From Macrocystis pyrifera (lineage: Eukaryota > Sar > Phaeophyceae > Laminariales > Laminariaceae): a stretch of 64,000 nt of DNA. The notes beneath the pieces are model-generated. The model was given only the letters and a program-made list of their open reading frames with translations, made no database searches and was not told the origin of the DNA. The stretch covers positions 11,401,126 to 11,465,125 of the forward strand of contig JASSKH010000017.1 of NCBI GenBank assembly GCA_031763025.1. The letters are read 5' to 3'. The position numbers and the translations under genes are program-made. Position 1 is the first letter of the stretch; each line of letters starts with the position of its first letter. Below are positions 35,583-44,872 of the stretch, one piece after another.

Positions 35583-37040
35583 TCACAAATCAATGCTGAA
35601 CTCTGAAGCAATTTTAATCTTGAGCGCACGGGTCATCCGTAATTTGCGCAATTCCTTCACGACGAATTCAGGCGCAGCAGAATAAATCGACCGCAAAGAC
35701 TCCCACGTGCGCTCCTCTGCTTCGAAACCATCCCAATCGACCAAGACAATCACCTCGTTGGCATCATCTTCGGCCACATGCACCAAAGCATTCATGCGGC
35801 ATTCACCCTGCGCAAAGGAATGTTGGAAAACATCCTTCAGATCAGCGGTGACGTTCAACGTCGCATCCGCATAAAATCGTAAACGAGCCACGTGAGCTTG
35901 ATGCACCTTCCCAGAAACGATGTTCTGAACTGAGTACACATGATCATGATCAGCTGCTACCACACGCCACGGACCAGTCCATGTGGACAACAATTTCGGT
36001 GTGACACCCTGCCGACGAACACGAGCATACAACACGAAATCACCAACCGCAAATTTTGGCAACACCACCTGGCCCTGAGCCTGTTTACGTTTGTTGTCGC
36101 GAGACACGGCAACAGCTGCGCGAATATCGGCGCAAAATCTCTCCTGCTCTGCAACGACTTCACGGACGTTCGCACGTAACAAGTCAGCATTCATCACGTC
36201 AACATTCCACCTGCCATCAGACTCAGAAACGAGCGCCGAGAAATCGGTACGCGGAGCACGCCCAAACATCACGCTGTACGGAGTGCTTCGGTAACGTTCA
36301 CGAAACGAAGTGTTCAAGGCCCACTGAGCGGCCGGCAAAACATCAACCCACTCCGAAACCTGACGACGCTGTTCTGACAGAATGGAACGCAGAGCACGTA
36401 CCACCTCTTTTACCATGCGTTCACACGTACCGTTCGACCACGGCGTGTAAGCGACAGCAAAACGATGTTCGATGTGCAACGCGTCGCTCAACAAAGCAAG
36501 CACCCTGTTCTTGAAATGCGTGGCGGTATCACTCACCCACACACGCGGCACCCCCAAAGTCTTACACCAGGCTAGCAAATGCTTCGCTGTGACCTCGGCT
36601 GTACAAGCCTCGGCCGGTTCCAACGCCACGTAGTTGGACAAATCATCCATGATGACCAAAACATATCGGAAACCATCCTCATCAGGCAGGCCATCGCTAC
36701 CTTCGGGCCCGCTGTGGCCAACATACAAAAAATCAAAGTGCACCACTTCTCCCGGAGCGGTACCATGCACCGTGTCTCCGTAGGGACGAGGAATGAGTGC
36801 ACCTGCACGCGTGTCTACACAGTGCAAACACTGGCGAACGAATTCGCGAACCTGAGAATCCATGTGAGGCCAAACACAATATTCCTTCAGGCGAAACAAA
36901 GTCGGCGCCACACCACGGTGACCAGCCGAGCGCATGTGCGCGCACACCATCAAACGAGTTTGAAGAGCAAGATCATCCGGCGGAATCCACAAGACGTCAC
37001 GCACCCCAACACGCACACGAAACAAACCATCATCGGCCAA
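35583..37040 (-). CDS. Ty3/gypsy integrase with chromodomain (start codon lacking)
   Basis: A 485-codon open frame. The N-terminal zinc finger is H-x5-H-x29-C-x2-C (about residues 34-74). The catalytic core carries the D,D-35-E triad: Asp in HFDFLYVG, Asp in SDTATHF, and Glu in GTCERMVKEV. A GPY/F-type module follows (TGPWRV), and the last 80 residues include LVDWDGFEAEERTWESL, a chromodomain. Such integrases insert retroelement cDNA into chromosomes, and the chromodomain can target chromatin marks. The frame is open upstream into the right terminal repeat as far as a TGA, but has no ATG before the zinc finger; the codon at 37038-37040 is TTG. It looks like the C-terminal part of a pol polyprotein kept intact on its own. 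Confidence 0.92.
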   Translation of the reverse strand: MADDGLFRVRVGVRDVLWIPPDDLALQTRLMVCAHMRSAGHRGVAPTLFRLKEYCVWPHMDSQVREFVRQCLHCVDTRAGALIPRPYGDTVHGTAPGEVVHFDFLYVGHSGPEGSDGLPDEDGFRYVLVIMDDLSNYVALEPAEACTAEVTAKHLLAWCKTLGVPRVWVSDTATHFKNRVLALLSDALHIEHRFAVAYTPWSNGTCERMVKEVVRALRSILSEQRRQVSEWVDVLPAAQWALNTSFRERYRSTPYSVMFGRAPRTDFSALVSESDGRWNVDVMNADLLRANVREVVAEQERFCADIRAAVAVSRDNKRKQAQGQVVLPKFAVGDFVLYARVRRQGVTPKLLSTWTGPWRVVAADHDHVYSVQNIVSGKVHQAHVARLRFYADATLNVTADLKDVFQHSFAQGECRMNALVHVAEDDANEVIVLVDWDGFEAEERTWESLRSIYSAAPEFVVKELRKLRMTRALKIKIASEFSIDL

Positions 37041-37121
37041 GGTAGCTTGACCGAAGGTTGTCGAAAATTCATGAACACCAACGCCGATACGAGCGACAGA
37101 CCTTTGTTGTATTCTAGATAT

Positions 37122-37353
37122 TATGGCCTCTGCCAGATGATATCAGCAAGAGGGCTTCCAGCGAGGGACTCCACCAGTCTCGCTGGCCTCGCACTCAGTA
37201 AGTCTTGTTCTTAGAGCTTGTATTATCACGGAGTGATCCTCATCGGACCACGAGCCAGGTGGCTAGGGGACATCACACAGGATCCCCGGCCACTGCTCCA
37301 CTCACACATGCGATTACACTGAAACCTCCACGGCTTGGTATCTTTTGGCTACA
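37122..37353 (-). repeat. Right terminal repeat of nested element
   Basis: Identical to 35273-35504. It is followed by the duplicated GTAC and then by the last eight bases of the host LTR (37358-37365). Confidence 0.88.
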
Positions 37354-37365
37354 GTACAATCAACA

Positions 37366-40103
37366 TCCCCCCTACTCAATATACACGACCATACTCATAT
37401 CCCCCCTGCTCCTGTGCATGAGCAATATTCCCCTCAGCTCTGTACATGAAAATGTACGACATCGTAGAGCTGATACATCTCAATAAAAATATCAATTCGA
37501 ATCAAACTCAGAAAGTCAAAAATCCAATCTGTAACTCAAAAATCAAATTCTTGAATCAACACTCAAACCCTCAAATCATTATTCAAATGCTCAAATCCCC
37601 AGCCTCTCTGTTGCAAACACATACAACTCTCGAAATCCAATGCCAGGTAAAACGGCGTTCTTCTCTGGATTCAGTCAGGTAAAACGGCATTATCGGCGGA
37701 ATTGGTCAAAGGATATTCAGTGGAATCTCGTCGACTTAGTACAGTGATCTCCGGGGCCCTCCCCTCGCCAAACGCTACTGGTGTCTACGGGCACACCGTC
37801 ATAATCATTCGTATTGTCTCCAGCACGCACGCTGGAAAAGATCAACTTACGAATTCGGCGAGACTTCAACTCCCGACCCACCATAGGGAATTATATAGCA
37901 CTACCTGCTATTAATAGACCAATCAGTCAGTACTGACTTTGAACAAAAGCACAAATCTTCAAGAACCAAAAAAAATTAAACTCTCAATTTCCGAAATACT
38001 ACCCAAACCTTCCTAATCAGAAAACATTTCCTCTGGACCGCACACGCCCCCAGGCGCTTCATAGTCTCTCTTCAACCTTATCCAAAAAATCTCCCTCTAT
38101 TTCATGAGGAATTAAAGCAAATAATATAAAATACCACAGTAGTCCTACTCATCAAAAATAAAAATTAAGCCAAGAAAATAAATGCCAGAGATCGCAAGGA
38201 ACCCCGTTCCCCAGGACAAGGGTCTCCCCTTGTCCCCTACTCCCGCCATAGATACACAGATCGCGACGGTAATGCGAGATATCATACATTCCTTCACTTG
38301 AATTTTATTTGATATTGAAACTACTCGAAAACTCCAGTAACTCTCGCGGATTCCAAATCGACCAGAAAAACAATTCCAAAATACAAGCAATGAAAATATT
38401 CATCCAGATTCAAAGGCAACCACATTTCAGTAAGAATCACCCCGATGCCCCGAACACTACTGCTGTTGCCTCCGCCGCGGCTGCCTCTCCGTTCGGTCTC
38501 ATGGCGCCACCGCAGCTCTGGTCATCCAGCTATTCCTCCTGGGTGAAATCAAACGTCGCCTCCGCAGCATTGACCTGGCATACAGAAGGGATGGGACGTG
38601 CATTCGAGCGATTAGGTCTGCATTGGGTGTTTCGCTCTTTTCACGCATGCACTGCTTGCAAGTTCCTCTTCTCAAATGCTACTGCAAATAAACAGCTACT
38701 TGTCAACGAGAATATCTGGTTCCACATCAAACCCATGTATTCCTCGACCACTATATGTGCTGTAGTCCATACTTGATGAACATGTACAGTAGTGCCAAGT
38801 ACACCGTTTTCGTCTCAGCTCACGGTACCATACTACTTCTGCTGCTGCTGTACTCGTAGTATATTACTCCGTCCGCAAATAAATATCTTGCCTTTAGCAC
38901 GTAACAAGTGGCGCGGGTCGTGCTACACACCAACCCAACAACTCAAAAACGAGATACCCGCATACAAAGATGTAAATATGTGAAATGCCGCAAACAGACG
39001 TGTTGCTGCAGTTGGGCACAAGGGTTCATCACATACACCTCTTCCTGCTGTACTCGTGTCGATACTCAACCAGCGCCCTCGTCATATAGTCCTACAGCAG
39101 TGCGTCTACAGAAAAACCTCAGTAAGGGAAGCTATACGTATACGTATACGTCTGTTCATCTCATTTCATTTCCAGTATTCCCAAATAAATCTGATCTCCG
39201 ATGTTCGCAGATTCTCTCCTACTCTCAAATCGATACACAATCAATTTAAAAACGAAAATCACCACAGCAGTCAATCAACAAAGCCAAACGTGCCTGGTGC
39301 GGACGTAAGTCCTTGCCGGTGGCGCCTCGATTCCTTCTCTTTCCTCCTTTCTCTTGGGGCACAGCATCCCGAACATATGATGATGCAGACTCCACCCCGT
39401 GCGCCCATCTTCGCTCTCTCCCTCGACTCCTTCCTCGGGGGCAACGTCCCCCCCCATCAACCACCTGCGGGCGTGGTGCTTCAGCAGTCCAGGTAAATTC
39501 TGCCAAAACACTTTCAGCGTCCCTCCCGCGGTTTCCACCTTCACTCCCCGCTCCTGCCGGCCAAACTCCCTCTTTCATATAATAATATACGTTCTACATT
39601 TATGTCGCCAGCGCGCAGCGAACCCACAGGTTCAGGCAGATGCCTGGCTATCCAGGGGTGTTGCAGCAGCGACGGTTACGCGGCGGTCGACACGACGGCG
39701 GCGGTAACGGCGCTTACTGCATGAGCTTCATCGTCGCAACAAAAGTGCAGCAATCCTCTGACTGCCGACGTTGCTGACGGTGCTGCTGGAGCTGCTGCTG
39801 TCCCTGCAACTGCTACTCTCCAGCGCCTGCGTCACCAGTGCCATGCGATTCTACCAGGTCGGGCTCAAACTTGGCCCCGCTGGGATCGCTGCTGCTCTCC
39901 TGGTGCGGCATCTCCTTAGTCTTCTTCTCACACACGTCCTCTCCTCCAGGACCTCAATCTCATATTCAAAATACACACACACGCTGGCTCCCTCACGAAG
40001 CACATCATCTAAAAAGAATAGACATGCTGGAAGCAGGTTCCCGCCTCTTTGGGTTGGCCTGGGCTACGCTTGCCAATAGAAGATCACCGGTATTCCACTA
40101 GTG
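37366..40103. other. Interior of the LTR element, no gene recognised
   Basis: About 2.7 kb lies between the LTRs. It begins with a C-run adjoining the left LTR. The longest frames are 110-155 codons, overlap each other, and carry no gag, protease, reverse transcriptase or integrase motif. A CTG-rich patch lies at about 39775-39810. It could be a non-coding interior, as in large non-autonomous LTR elements. Confidence 0.55.
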
Positions 40104-40369
40104 TGTTGATTGATCCCTAAAGGTATAGGCGCAGCTGGCATGGGAACGCGTGGCTGACTCCAGACATGACACGGAACTCTTCTTATATTACATCCTCGCT
40201 GTAGAGTTGACTCGCCTCGCATGCAGTAGAGGGTTCCACCTGACGAGGGGCATTGGTGGGCACACATTACCCCGATATCCCAATACCCTACTGCCGGAGT
40301 CCCTTTCCAGCTTGGAACTCCCCAATCTACCATGGATCTTATATGTCGTGTATCTGAGTACAATCAACA
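40104..40369 (-). repeat. Right LTR, uninterrupted
   Basis: 266 bases from TGTTG to CAACA, followed by the target duplication GTTCC at 40370-40374. It preserves the empty site for the nested element (GAGTAC directly joined to AATCAACA). Confidence 0.9.
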
Positions 40370-40442
40370 GTTCCCTGCCAACAAAAGTACGAAGGATACG
40401 AATATTTCGAAAACAGCTTTCGTACAAACTTTATTCAGTTAC

Positions 40443-40573
40443 CTGCACCGAGGGAGAAGGCCATCGCCTCGCTTCCTGCTCTTAGCACAGAAGTCGCAGC
40501 GTTTATACGTGGGTCGGGGGGAACGACCTTGCTGCACCTGCTGGTATTGGGGCTCCAGCTGGGACACCCTCAT
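40443..40573 (-). CDS. Gene 2 exon 1: first zinc-cluster half
   Basis: From an in-frame ATG (40571-40573) the frame reads a short Gln-rich stretch (LEPQYQQVQQG), then CDFCAKSRKRGDGLLPRC, ending at a donor GCAG/GTAACT. It aligns with gene 1 exon 1 (CQVCATRKRHWCDGLLPTY). Position three of the first cysteine triad is Gly (GGC, one base from TGC). An acceptor-like CATACAG lies just upstream of the ATG, so the true exon may start at 40576 with an earlier coding exon. The LTR element begins 69 bases into the intron. Confidence 0.58.
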
Positions 40574-40891
40574 CACCTGTATGCTGTCCCTATTGCCGTA
40601 GAGTAGTAGTAGCATTCTTTGGCGGGGGCTGATGGAGCACTACTATGCAGTCTCGCTAAGTCTGGACCGACAGTTAGTGGTGCAATTTGGTGCTGGCAGC
40701 AGCAGCAGTACTTGCCGCAGCAGCAGAAGCAGCAGCAGAAGCAGCAGGAGCAGGCCTGACGACAACCAAACTCCCGTGAAGCCAAGCTTTTTTGGCCTGG
40801 CTCTGTGTGCAGGGTAGAATTTCGTATTCGTGCGCAGGGCTCTTTCTTACAATTTATGCCAAGTTACTCCTGTCTCCCCTCGTGGTCTTCA

Positions 40892-40909
40892 TGTTAAGAT
40901 CAAGGTTGC
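40892..40909 (-). repeat. 18-bp LTR-end remnant
   Basis: tgttaagatcaaggttgc on the plus strand is found here and at 45756-45773, next to LTR1. Sequences on both sides differ. I read it as the surviving tip of element A's lost 3' LTR. No matching target duplication was found. Confidence 0.5.
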
Positions 40910-42119
40910 CCACGCGAGTGGCCGGGGCGACGCCTGTGTTTCTTCTGGTTGTGTTTGTTTGGTCGTGAAGTGTTCTCGCGGCGATGTCAGATCATGCGTT
41001 CTTCCCAGCGACGGAACGCCTCGCCGTCGTCGCCGAGCATTCCGAGGTCGGGGTTTAAGATACCACTCACTAAGGTTCAGAGAGGGGTGTCTACACTGTC
41101 AAATAGAGTGTATGTCTTCGTGGCAGTTTAAACAGTACCCTCGGTTTTCGTTGAGGGCCGCTGTGCGAGCGGACGATGAAAGTAGGCCGCTCCAGAGGGG
41201 AGGGTCCTCTGTCTGGATGGACATGCAAACAGCGTGAACATAGTGGGGTTCTTCAAGGGGCCAGCGGTTGGAAGAGGTGTCAAGCCACGGGTCAAGGCAG
41301 TCAGGGATGGTTTTGTTGATACTCATCACTAGCGGATTATTGCGCGATCCCGTCTGCCAAGATGGCGACTGGGGAAGCGGTCAGCCCTGAGAGCGACCAT
41401 TATTGGCGGGCCGGGGCCCCGACGAGGTGGATGACCGCACACCCGTGGAAGACACAGACAAAGAAAAATTGTTTCCGCCGTTGACGGCTGGTGTCTTAGT
41501 CTTCGCGAGAGTCTCGAATGCCAACCACATGGCGTCCAAAGTGCCGAACGTCCTCGATACCGTAGCCAAACCTCACGGATACAGTGTGGGCATCAAGCTG
41601 GGGTACTGCTCGTTCACTGCCATCCGAACAACTTAACAGCGTCCACCCCCGGTGCCAAAACACGCTCTGTCCCCGTCGCTGCCGATACGACTCCTCGCAA
41701 TGCATGGCTAAAATCGCAAAAAGGGTTCCCGTCAGACACGCTAAAATTATGCAACTTGGTGTAGCTGGCCCAAGTATTGGCGCGGTCGAAGTGGTTGCTC
41801 AGCAACCTCAGGAGGAGCGTGAACGCCGCCGGTCTCGTCGATCCAGCTGCGAGGGCGCGCGACACCTGTCCAAAACATCATCCATCAAGGTAGTGAGAGG
41901 GGTGGTCGTGGGCTTGTCAGGCGTGATGGCGCGCGCAAAGGATTTCGTAAGAGGGTAATCCCAACCGGGGATCCAATGAGTACAACTAAGGCCTTCATGG
42001 CTGCCAGTGTTGTGCATCATGAAAATATCAGAGGCGGAGGCCTTCACCGAACAAGTGAGTTGTTGCGCGGCATCGCAAGGGTCGATCGAAGAGGGAAAAT
42101 GTAGGACAGAAATGTGCAA
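40910..42119 (-). pseudogene. Element A gag: capsid and nucleocapsid region, broken
   Basis: Several frames together align with the intact gag of element B (55417-56346): AFTLLLRLLSNHFD with AFRLLLRLLSTHFD; TPAVNGGNNFSLS with TPAINGEKYFSFT; and RWPLEEPHYVHAVCMSIQTE with HWPLEHFDEVYMVSTTFETT. It ends with CLNCHEDIHSI, the start of a zinc-knuckle-like motif, then LNPDLGMLGDDGEAFRRWEE in another frame. At least three frame changes or stops separate these pieces. Gag proteins form the particle in which the element's RNA is copied. Confidence 0.72.
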
Positions 42120-42127
42120 AATTCCCT

Positions 42128-43609
42128 TCAGTCCCAGGTGTTTGTACGCCCGTTGAACGTCTGAATGTCGGCGGTGTGCTTTATCGCGGCGGTAGCGGCG
42201 GCGGCGTCGATCACCGAAGTTCGGTCGTCGGCAAAGTTAGATGACACGGGCATGGCGCGGTCATCGGCCATGGTTAAACGGCCAAGGCGCGCGGCGCAGG
42301 AAGCAACCTCGGTCAGCGAGGGAACCACTTGCCTCTTGCTGATTGTGTGCGTGAACTCTGGGACGGGGGCTCTTGTGTTGCCGTCCGAGGAAGAACTGGG
42401 AGAACTAGCTCGAGAAGAGTTCCCCCGTGGGCCGTGTCGACCGTCACCCGATCGCTTCTTCCCCTTTCTCCGGCTTTTCCGTCGCCCAGCCCCGTTTCGC
42501 CGAGACGTACTGCCACCATTGTCCGTTACCGAGCCCCGGCGGAACCTGCCGTCCAGACCGGCCGAATCCCCTCCAACCCTCGGGCGCCGGCAGGCCTGGT
42601 CGCCAGCGCGGCAGCGAGAGCGGCCTCGGGCCCCAGAGCTGTCGTCAACTCCCCGGTGTCCGCTGGAGGAGGCGGGGTGGTGTCCAGCATCCGGTCCCGA
42701 GTAGGGGAGGTGGGGTTCCTGGTGGGCGGCGTATGACCGCCGATTGCAGTGCAGCACGTACGCGGCAGATTTCGGCCAAGAGACGGTAGCGGGAGAAGCG
42801 TCGTGCGCCTTCCGGAGGCTGACCACCAGAGCCATAGTGTACGTTTGGCGTTGTTGAGCCGCCCAGCAATCGTCCCAGATCCCGAGCCAAGCGTCGTGGA
42901 CGGAGCGATCTTCTGCCGGCATCTCGCGTCGGAGGCGGCGAGCAGCAGAGACCACCAGGGCCGCCGCCTCGGGGGGGAAGCACGGGTTTGGCTCAGACGC
43001 CATGCAGGCGGCACTCCCCCGCAAGAAGTCCAGATCCCCGGTACCCTTTGCCCAGGCGCCTATCGTGATCGCGGCGGGGGGACACGAGTCCGAGGGGCCA
43101 AGGACGGGGACTGGAGCGGCCTTCGTTGTGGTCGCACCAAGAGGAAGGCTCTCCGCTGGGGCCCATGTGTCGGCATCCCGACGGTTCTGCAAGGAAGCGC
43201 TGGCTTTGGCAGCCCACAGCGCTTCACTAGCTCGAGATATGGAGTCACGCGCACAAGAAGCAGAGCGTGCGGCTTCCTCGGAGGCCGTGGTGGCTGCCAT
43301 GGCGACCGCGGCGGCAGCCGTCGAGGCGCAGGCGGCAGCTGCAGCCGCGAGCTCTGCCGACAAGCGCGTCTTCGCCCGATGACTAGCCGTTGTCGTCGAG
43401 ACAGCCACTAAGGCCTCGGCGGTAGCCAAAGCCCGCTCGGCCGCGATGACGTCGGGGTGGTTGCTAGCGGCAGCAAGAGTCCGCGTGGCCGCGACAGTGT
43501 CAGCCTGGTCGGGCGCGAGGCGTTCGGCTGTTGTCCCCGCGTCAAGGCTCGAAAGGGTAGCCCAATGCTGGATCACAGCGCCTGCTCCTGCGGCGAGAGG
43601 GAGGTCCAC
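42128..43609 (-). CDS. Element A gag N-terminal region, Ala-rich (493 codons)
   Basis: A long open frame with an Ala-rich first third (long runs of Ala with Glu, Ser and Thr, helix-prone), a middle with EPNPCFPPEAAALVVSAARR and DAWLGIWDDCWAAQQRQTY, and a basic Arg/Lys/Ser/Gly-rich last third. It lies directly before the capsid-like frames of the same element, so it probably forms the N-terminal part of the gag protein. GC content is higher than in the flanking sequence. No enzymatic motif is visible. A frame change may separate it from the capsid part. Confidence 0.5.
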   Translation of the reverse strand: MDLPLAAGAGAVIQHWATLSSLDAGTTAERLAPDQADTVAATRTLAAASNHPDVIAAERALATAEALVAVSTTTASHRAKTRLSAELAAAAAACASTAAAAVAMAATTASEEAARSASCARDSISRASEALWAAKASASLQNRRDADTWAPAESLPLGATTTKAAPVPVLGPSDSCPPAAITIGAWAKGTGDLDFLRGSAACMASEPNPCFPPEAAALVVSAARRLRREMPAEDRSVHDAWLGIWDDCWAAQQRQTYTMALVVSLRKAHDASPATVSWPKSAAYVLHCNRRSYAAHQEPHLPYSGPDAGHHPASSSGHRGVDDSSGARGRSRCRAGDQACRRPRVGGDSAGLDGRFRRGSVTDNGGSTSRRNGAGRRKSRRKGKKRSGDGRHGPRGNSSRASSPSSSSDGNTRAPVPEFTHTISKRQVVPSLTEVASCAARLGRLTMADDRAMPVSSNFADDRTSVIDAAAATAAIKHTADIQTFNGRTNTWD

Positions 43610-43856
43610 GCTCCAGGTATTCAGGGGGAGGGGGCCTGGGCACTGTCCGGGTCCTCGGCCACCGGTCCTGCGTCCTTCGTGGTAGCCAGCCGCTTGTCCT
43701 CTGAATCAGAGGCCGCGAAGTCCACGGCGTCGTCCAGAGTCGTGGAGCCCGCGGGCTCGGGTGTCCTCGCTCCCGACGAGGGAGAGGAGCCGTAAGTGCT
43801 CAGGCCGCTGGGAGATCTGGCTGGGCTGGGTGACTCCACCCTGCGTTTGTCGTCCG

Positions 43857-44501
43857 TCACATGCTAAGGCGGGGGTGGGCGGAAAATACCGGGGCAAAGG
43901 GCAACACCGGGTCAAGGGGGGGCACCGGGGCAGGGGGAGACGGGAAACGGCGGTTCTCAGGGTCGTGGAGCGTAGCAACAGCGGTGGCAGGAGCGGCGGC
44001 TTGTGCTTCAGCAACTTGTATAGCTGTGATCAAGGCATGGCGTGACATTCGGCGGGCGCTACGAGCACTTGGGGGGCGAGCCTCGACCCTATATGGTGTC
44101 GCGATAGGGTGGCGGCTGTGGCGGTTTATATGTGTACTAACAGCAGATGTATTTGGTGTTGGTACGTCCCCGGTACTGGAGGGCATATCAAAAGCATCGT
44201 CCCCTCTAGCAGCAGTAATATAACTCGCATTGGAACGAGCATGCTCAGTCGAATCGTCGCGGGTGGCTACAGCAGCGGGCACGCCGGTACTGCGGGGCCT
44301 ATCAAACGCATCGTCCTCTCTAGCAGCAGTATTATAACTCGCATCAGGACGAGAATTCTCAGCAGAATCGTCGCGGGTAGCGGGCACTCCGGTACTGCAG
44401 GGCCTATCAGAAGCATCGTTCACGATAACAGCAATATTAAAACTCGCATCAGAACGATAACACGCAGTAGAACTGTCACGGGCAGCTACAGCAGCGGGCA
44501 C
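43857..44501 (-). CDS. Element A gag N-terminal repeat segment
   Basis: An open frame of 214 codons is built on 38-residue repeats containing RDDS, SYNTAAR and DDAFDRP, which come from the 114-bp tandem array. The repeats are acidic and low in complexity and would be disordered. The segment lies between the upstream leader frame and the Ala-rich frame and is presumably part of the same gag protein or its leader. Function unknown. Confidence 0.4.
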   Translation of the reverse strand: MPAAVAARDSSTACYRSDASFNIAVIVNDASDRPCSTGVPATRDDSAENSRPDASYNTAAREDDAFDRPRSTGVPAAVATRDDSTEHARSNASYITAARGDDAFDMPSSTGDVPTPNTSAVSTHINRHSRHPIATPYRVEARPPSARSARRMSRHALITAIQVAEAQAAAPATAVATLHDPENRRFPSPPAPVPPLDPVLPFAPVFSAHPRLSM

Positions 44502-44700
44502 TCCGGTACTGGAGGGCCTATCAAAAGCATCCTCCCCTCTAACACAAGTATTAAAATCGCGTCAGGACGAGAGTTCTCATCAGAATCGTCACGGGTAGCT
44601 ACAGCAGCGGGCACTCCGGTACTGGAGGGCCTATCAAAAGCATCTTCCCCTCTAATACCATATTTACAACTCGCAGCAGTAGTGGATTTTCCAGCGGAAT
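44160..44700. repeat. 114-bp tandem repeat in element A
   Basis: Units carrying GGTACTGGAGGGCCTATCA start at about 44172, 44286, 44391, 44505 and 44618. Spacings are 114, 105, 114 and 113 bases, that is 38 codons with one 9-base deletion and one single-base loss. Diverged further units follow towards 44900. Confidence 0.85.
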
Positions 44701-44872
44701 CGGCGTGGGTATTTACAGCAGCGGGCGAAAACGGCGCAATGCTGAAATCCAGTGTGCCGTCTTGTGGGCGAGGGGCGGCAAAAAAATCACGAGCGGCGAT
44801 AGCGCTCCCTCTAACAGCAGCATGAAAACTCGAAGCAGTACTGTAATTTCGAGCATCCCTGTTCGTAGCTAT

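Larger units (their letters stand above)
35273..37353 (-). mobile_element. Nested LTR element carrying only an integrase
   Basis: Direct repeats at 35273-35504 and 37122-37353 are identical over their 232 bases. The insertion duplicated GTAC (35269-35272 and 37354-37357), and the undisturbed target GAGTACAATCAACA is present in the right LTR near 40356-40369. The repeats run from TATGGCC to GGCTACA, so only one end fits the TG..CA rule exactly. The 1617-base interior holds an integrase frame on the minus strand and nothing else of the pol gene. No start codon precedes the frame and no clear primer site is visible. Identical repeats mean a very recent insertion. Confidence 0.85.
35015..40369 (-). 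mobile_element. LTR retrotransposon without recognisable genes, interrupted by a nested element
   Basis: Direct LTRs of 266 bp begin TGTTG and end CAACA, and they differ at about 12 positions by eye. The left LTR (35015-35272 plus 37358-37365) is split by the nested element; the right LTR is 40104-40369. Flanks carry the duplication GTTCC. The sequence next to the left LTR, read on the minus strand, ends in a G-run (AGGGGGGA) like a polypurine tract, and the sequence next to the right LTR contains TGGAATACCGG, a possible primer site starting with TGG. The element therefore probably reads on the minus strand. Its 2.7-kb interior shows no gag or pol, so it must depend on proteins supplied by another element. 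It lies in intron 1 of gene 2. Confidence 0.85.
24408..40573 (-). other. Gene 2: paralogous zinc-cluster gene, probably decaying
   Basis: This is the gene-level span for exons at 40573-40443, 34115-34029, 33344-33237, 32879-32644 and 24577-24408, with candidate exons between. Joining exons 1 and 2 gives C-x2-C-x6-G-x6-C-x2-C-x7-C: the Zn2Cys6 pattern with the third cysteine replaced by glycine. Intron 1 is 6.3 kb because an LTR element with a second one nested inside it has inserted there. Exon 4 and the late exon each carry a length change that breaks the frame relative to gene 1. The upstream flank beyond 40.9 kb is retrotransposon. I read this as a pseudogene or a gene on the way to becoming one. 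Confidence 0.45.

Noticed and set aside
40690..40760. CAG-rich tract near gene 2 exon 1 as a polyglutamine exon
   Set aside because: On the gene's strand the tract reads CTG and gives Cys, Leu or Ala; only the short Gln stretch at 40,510-40,550 is in the right frame.
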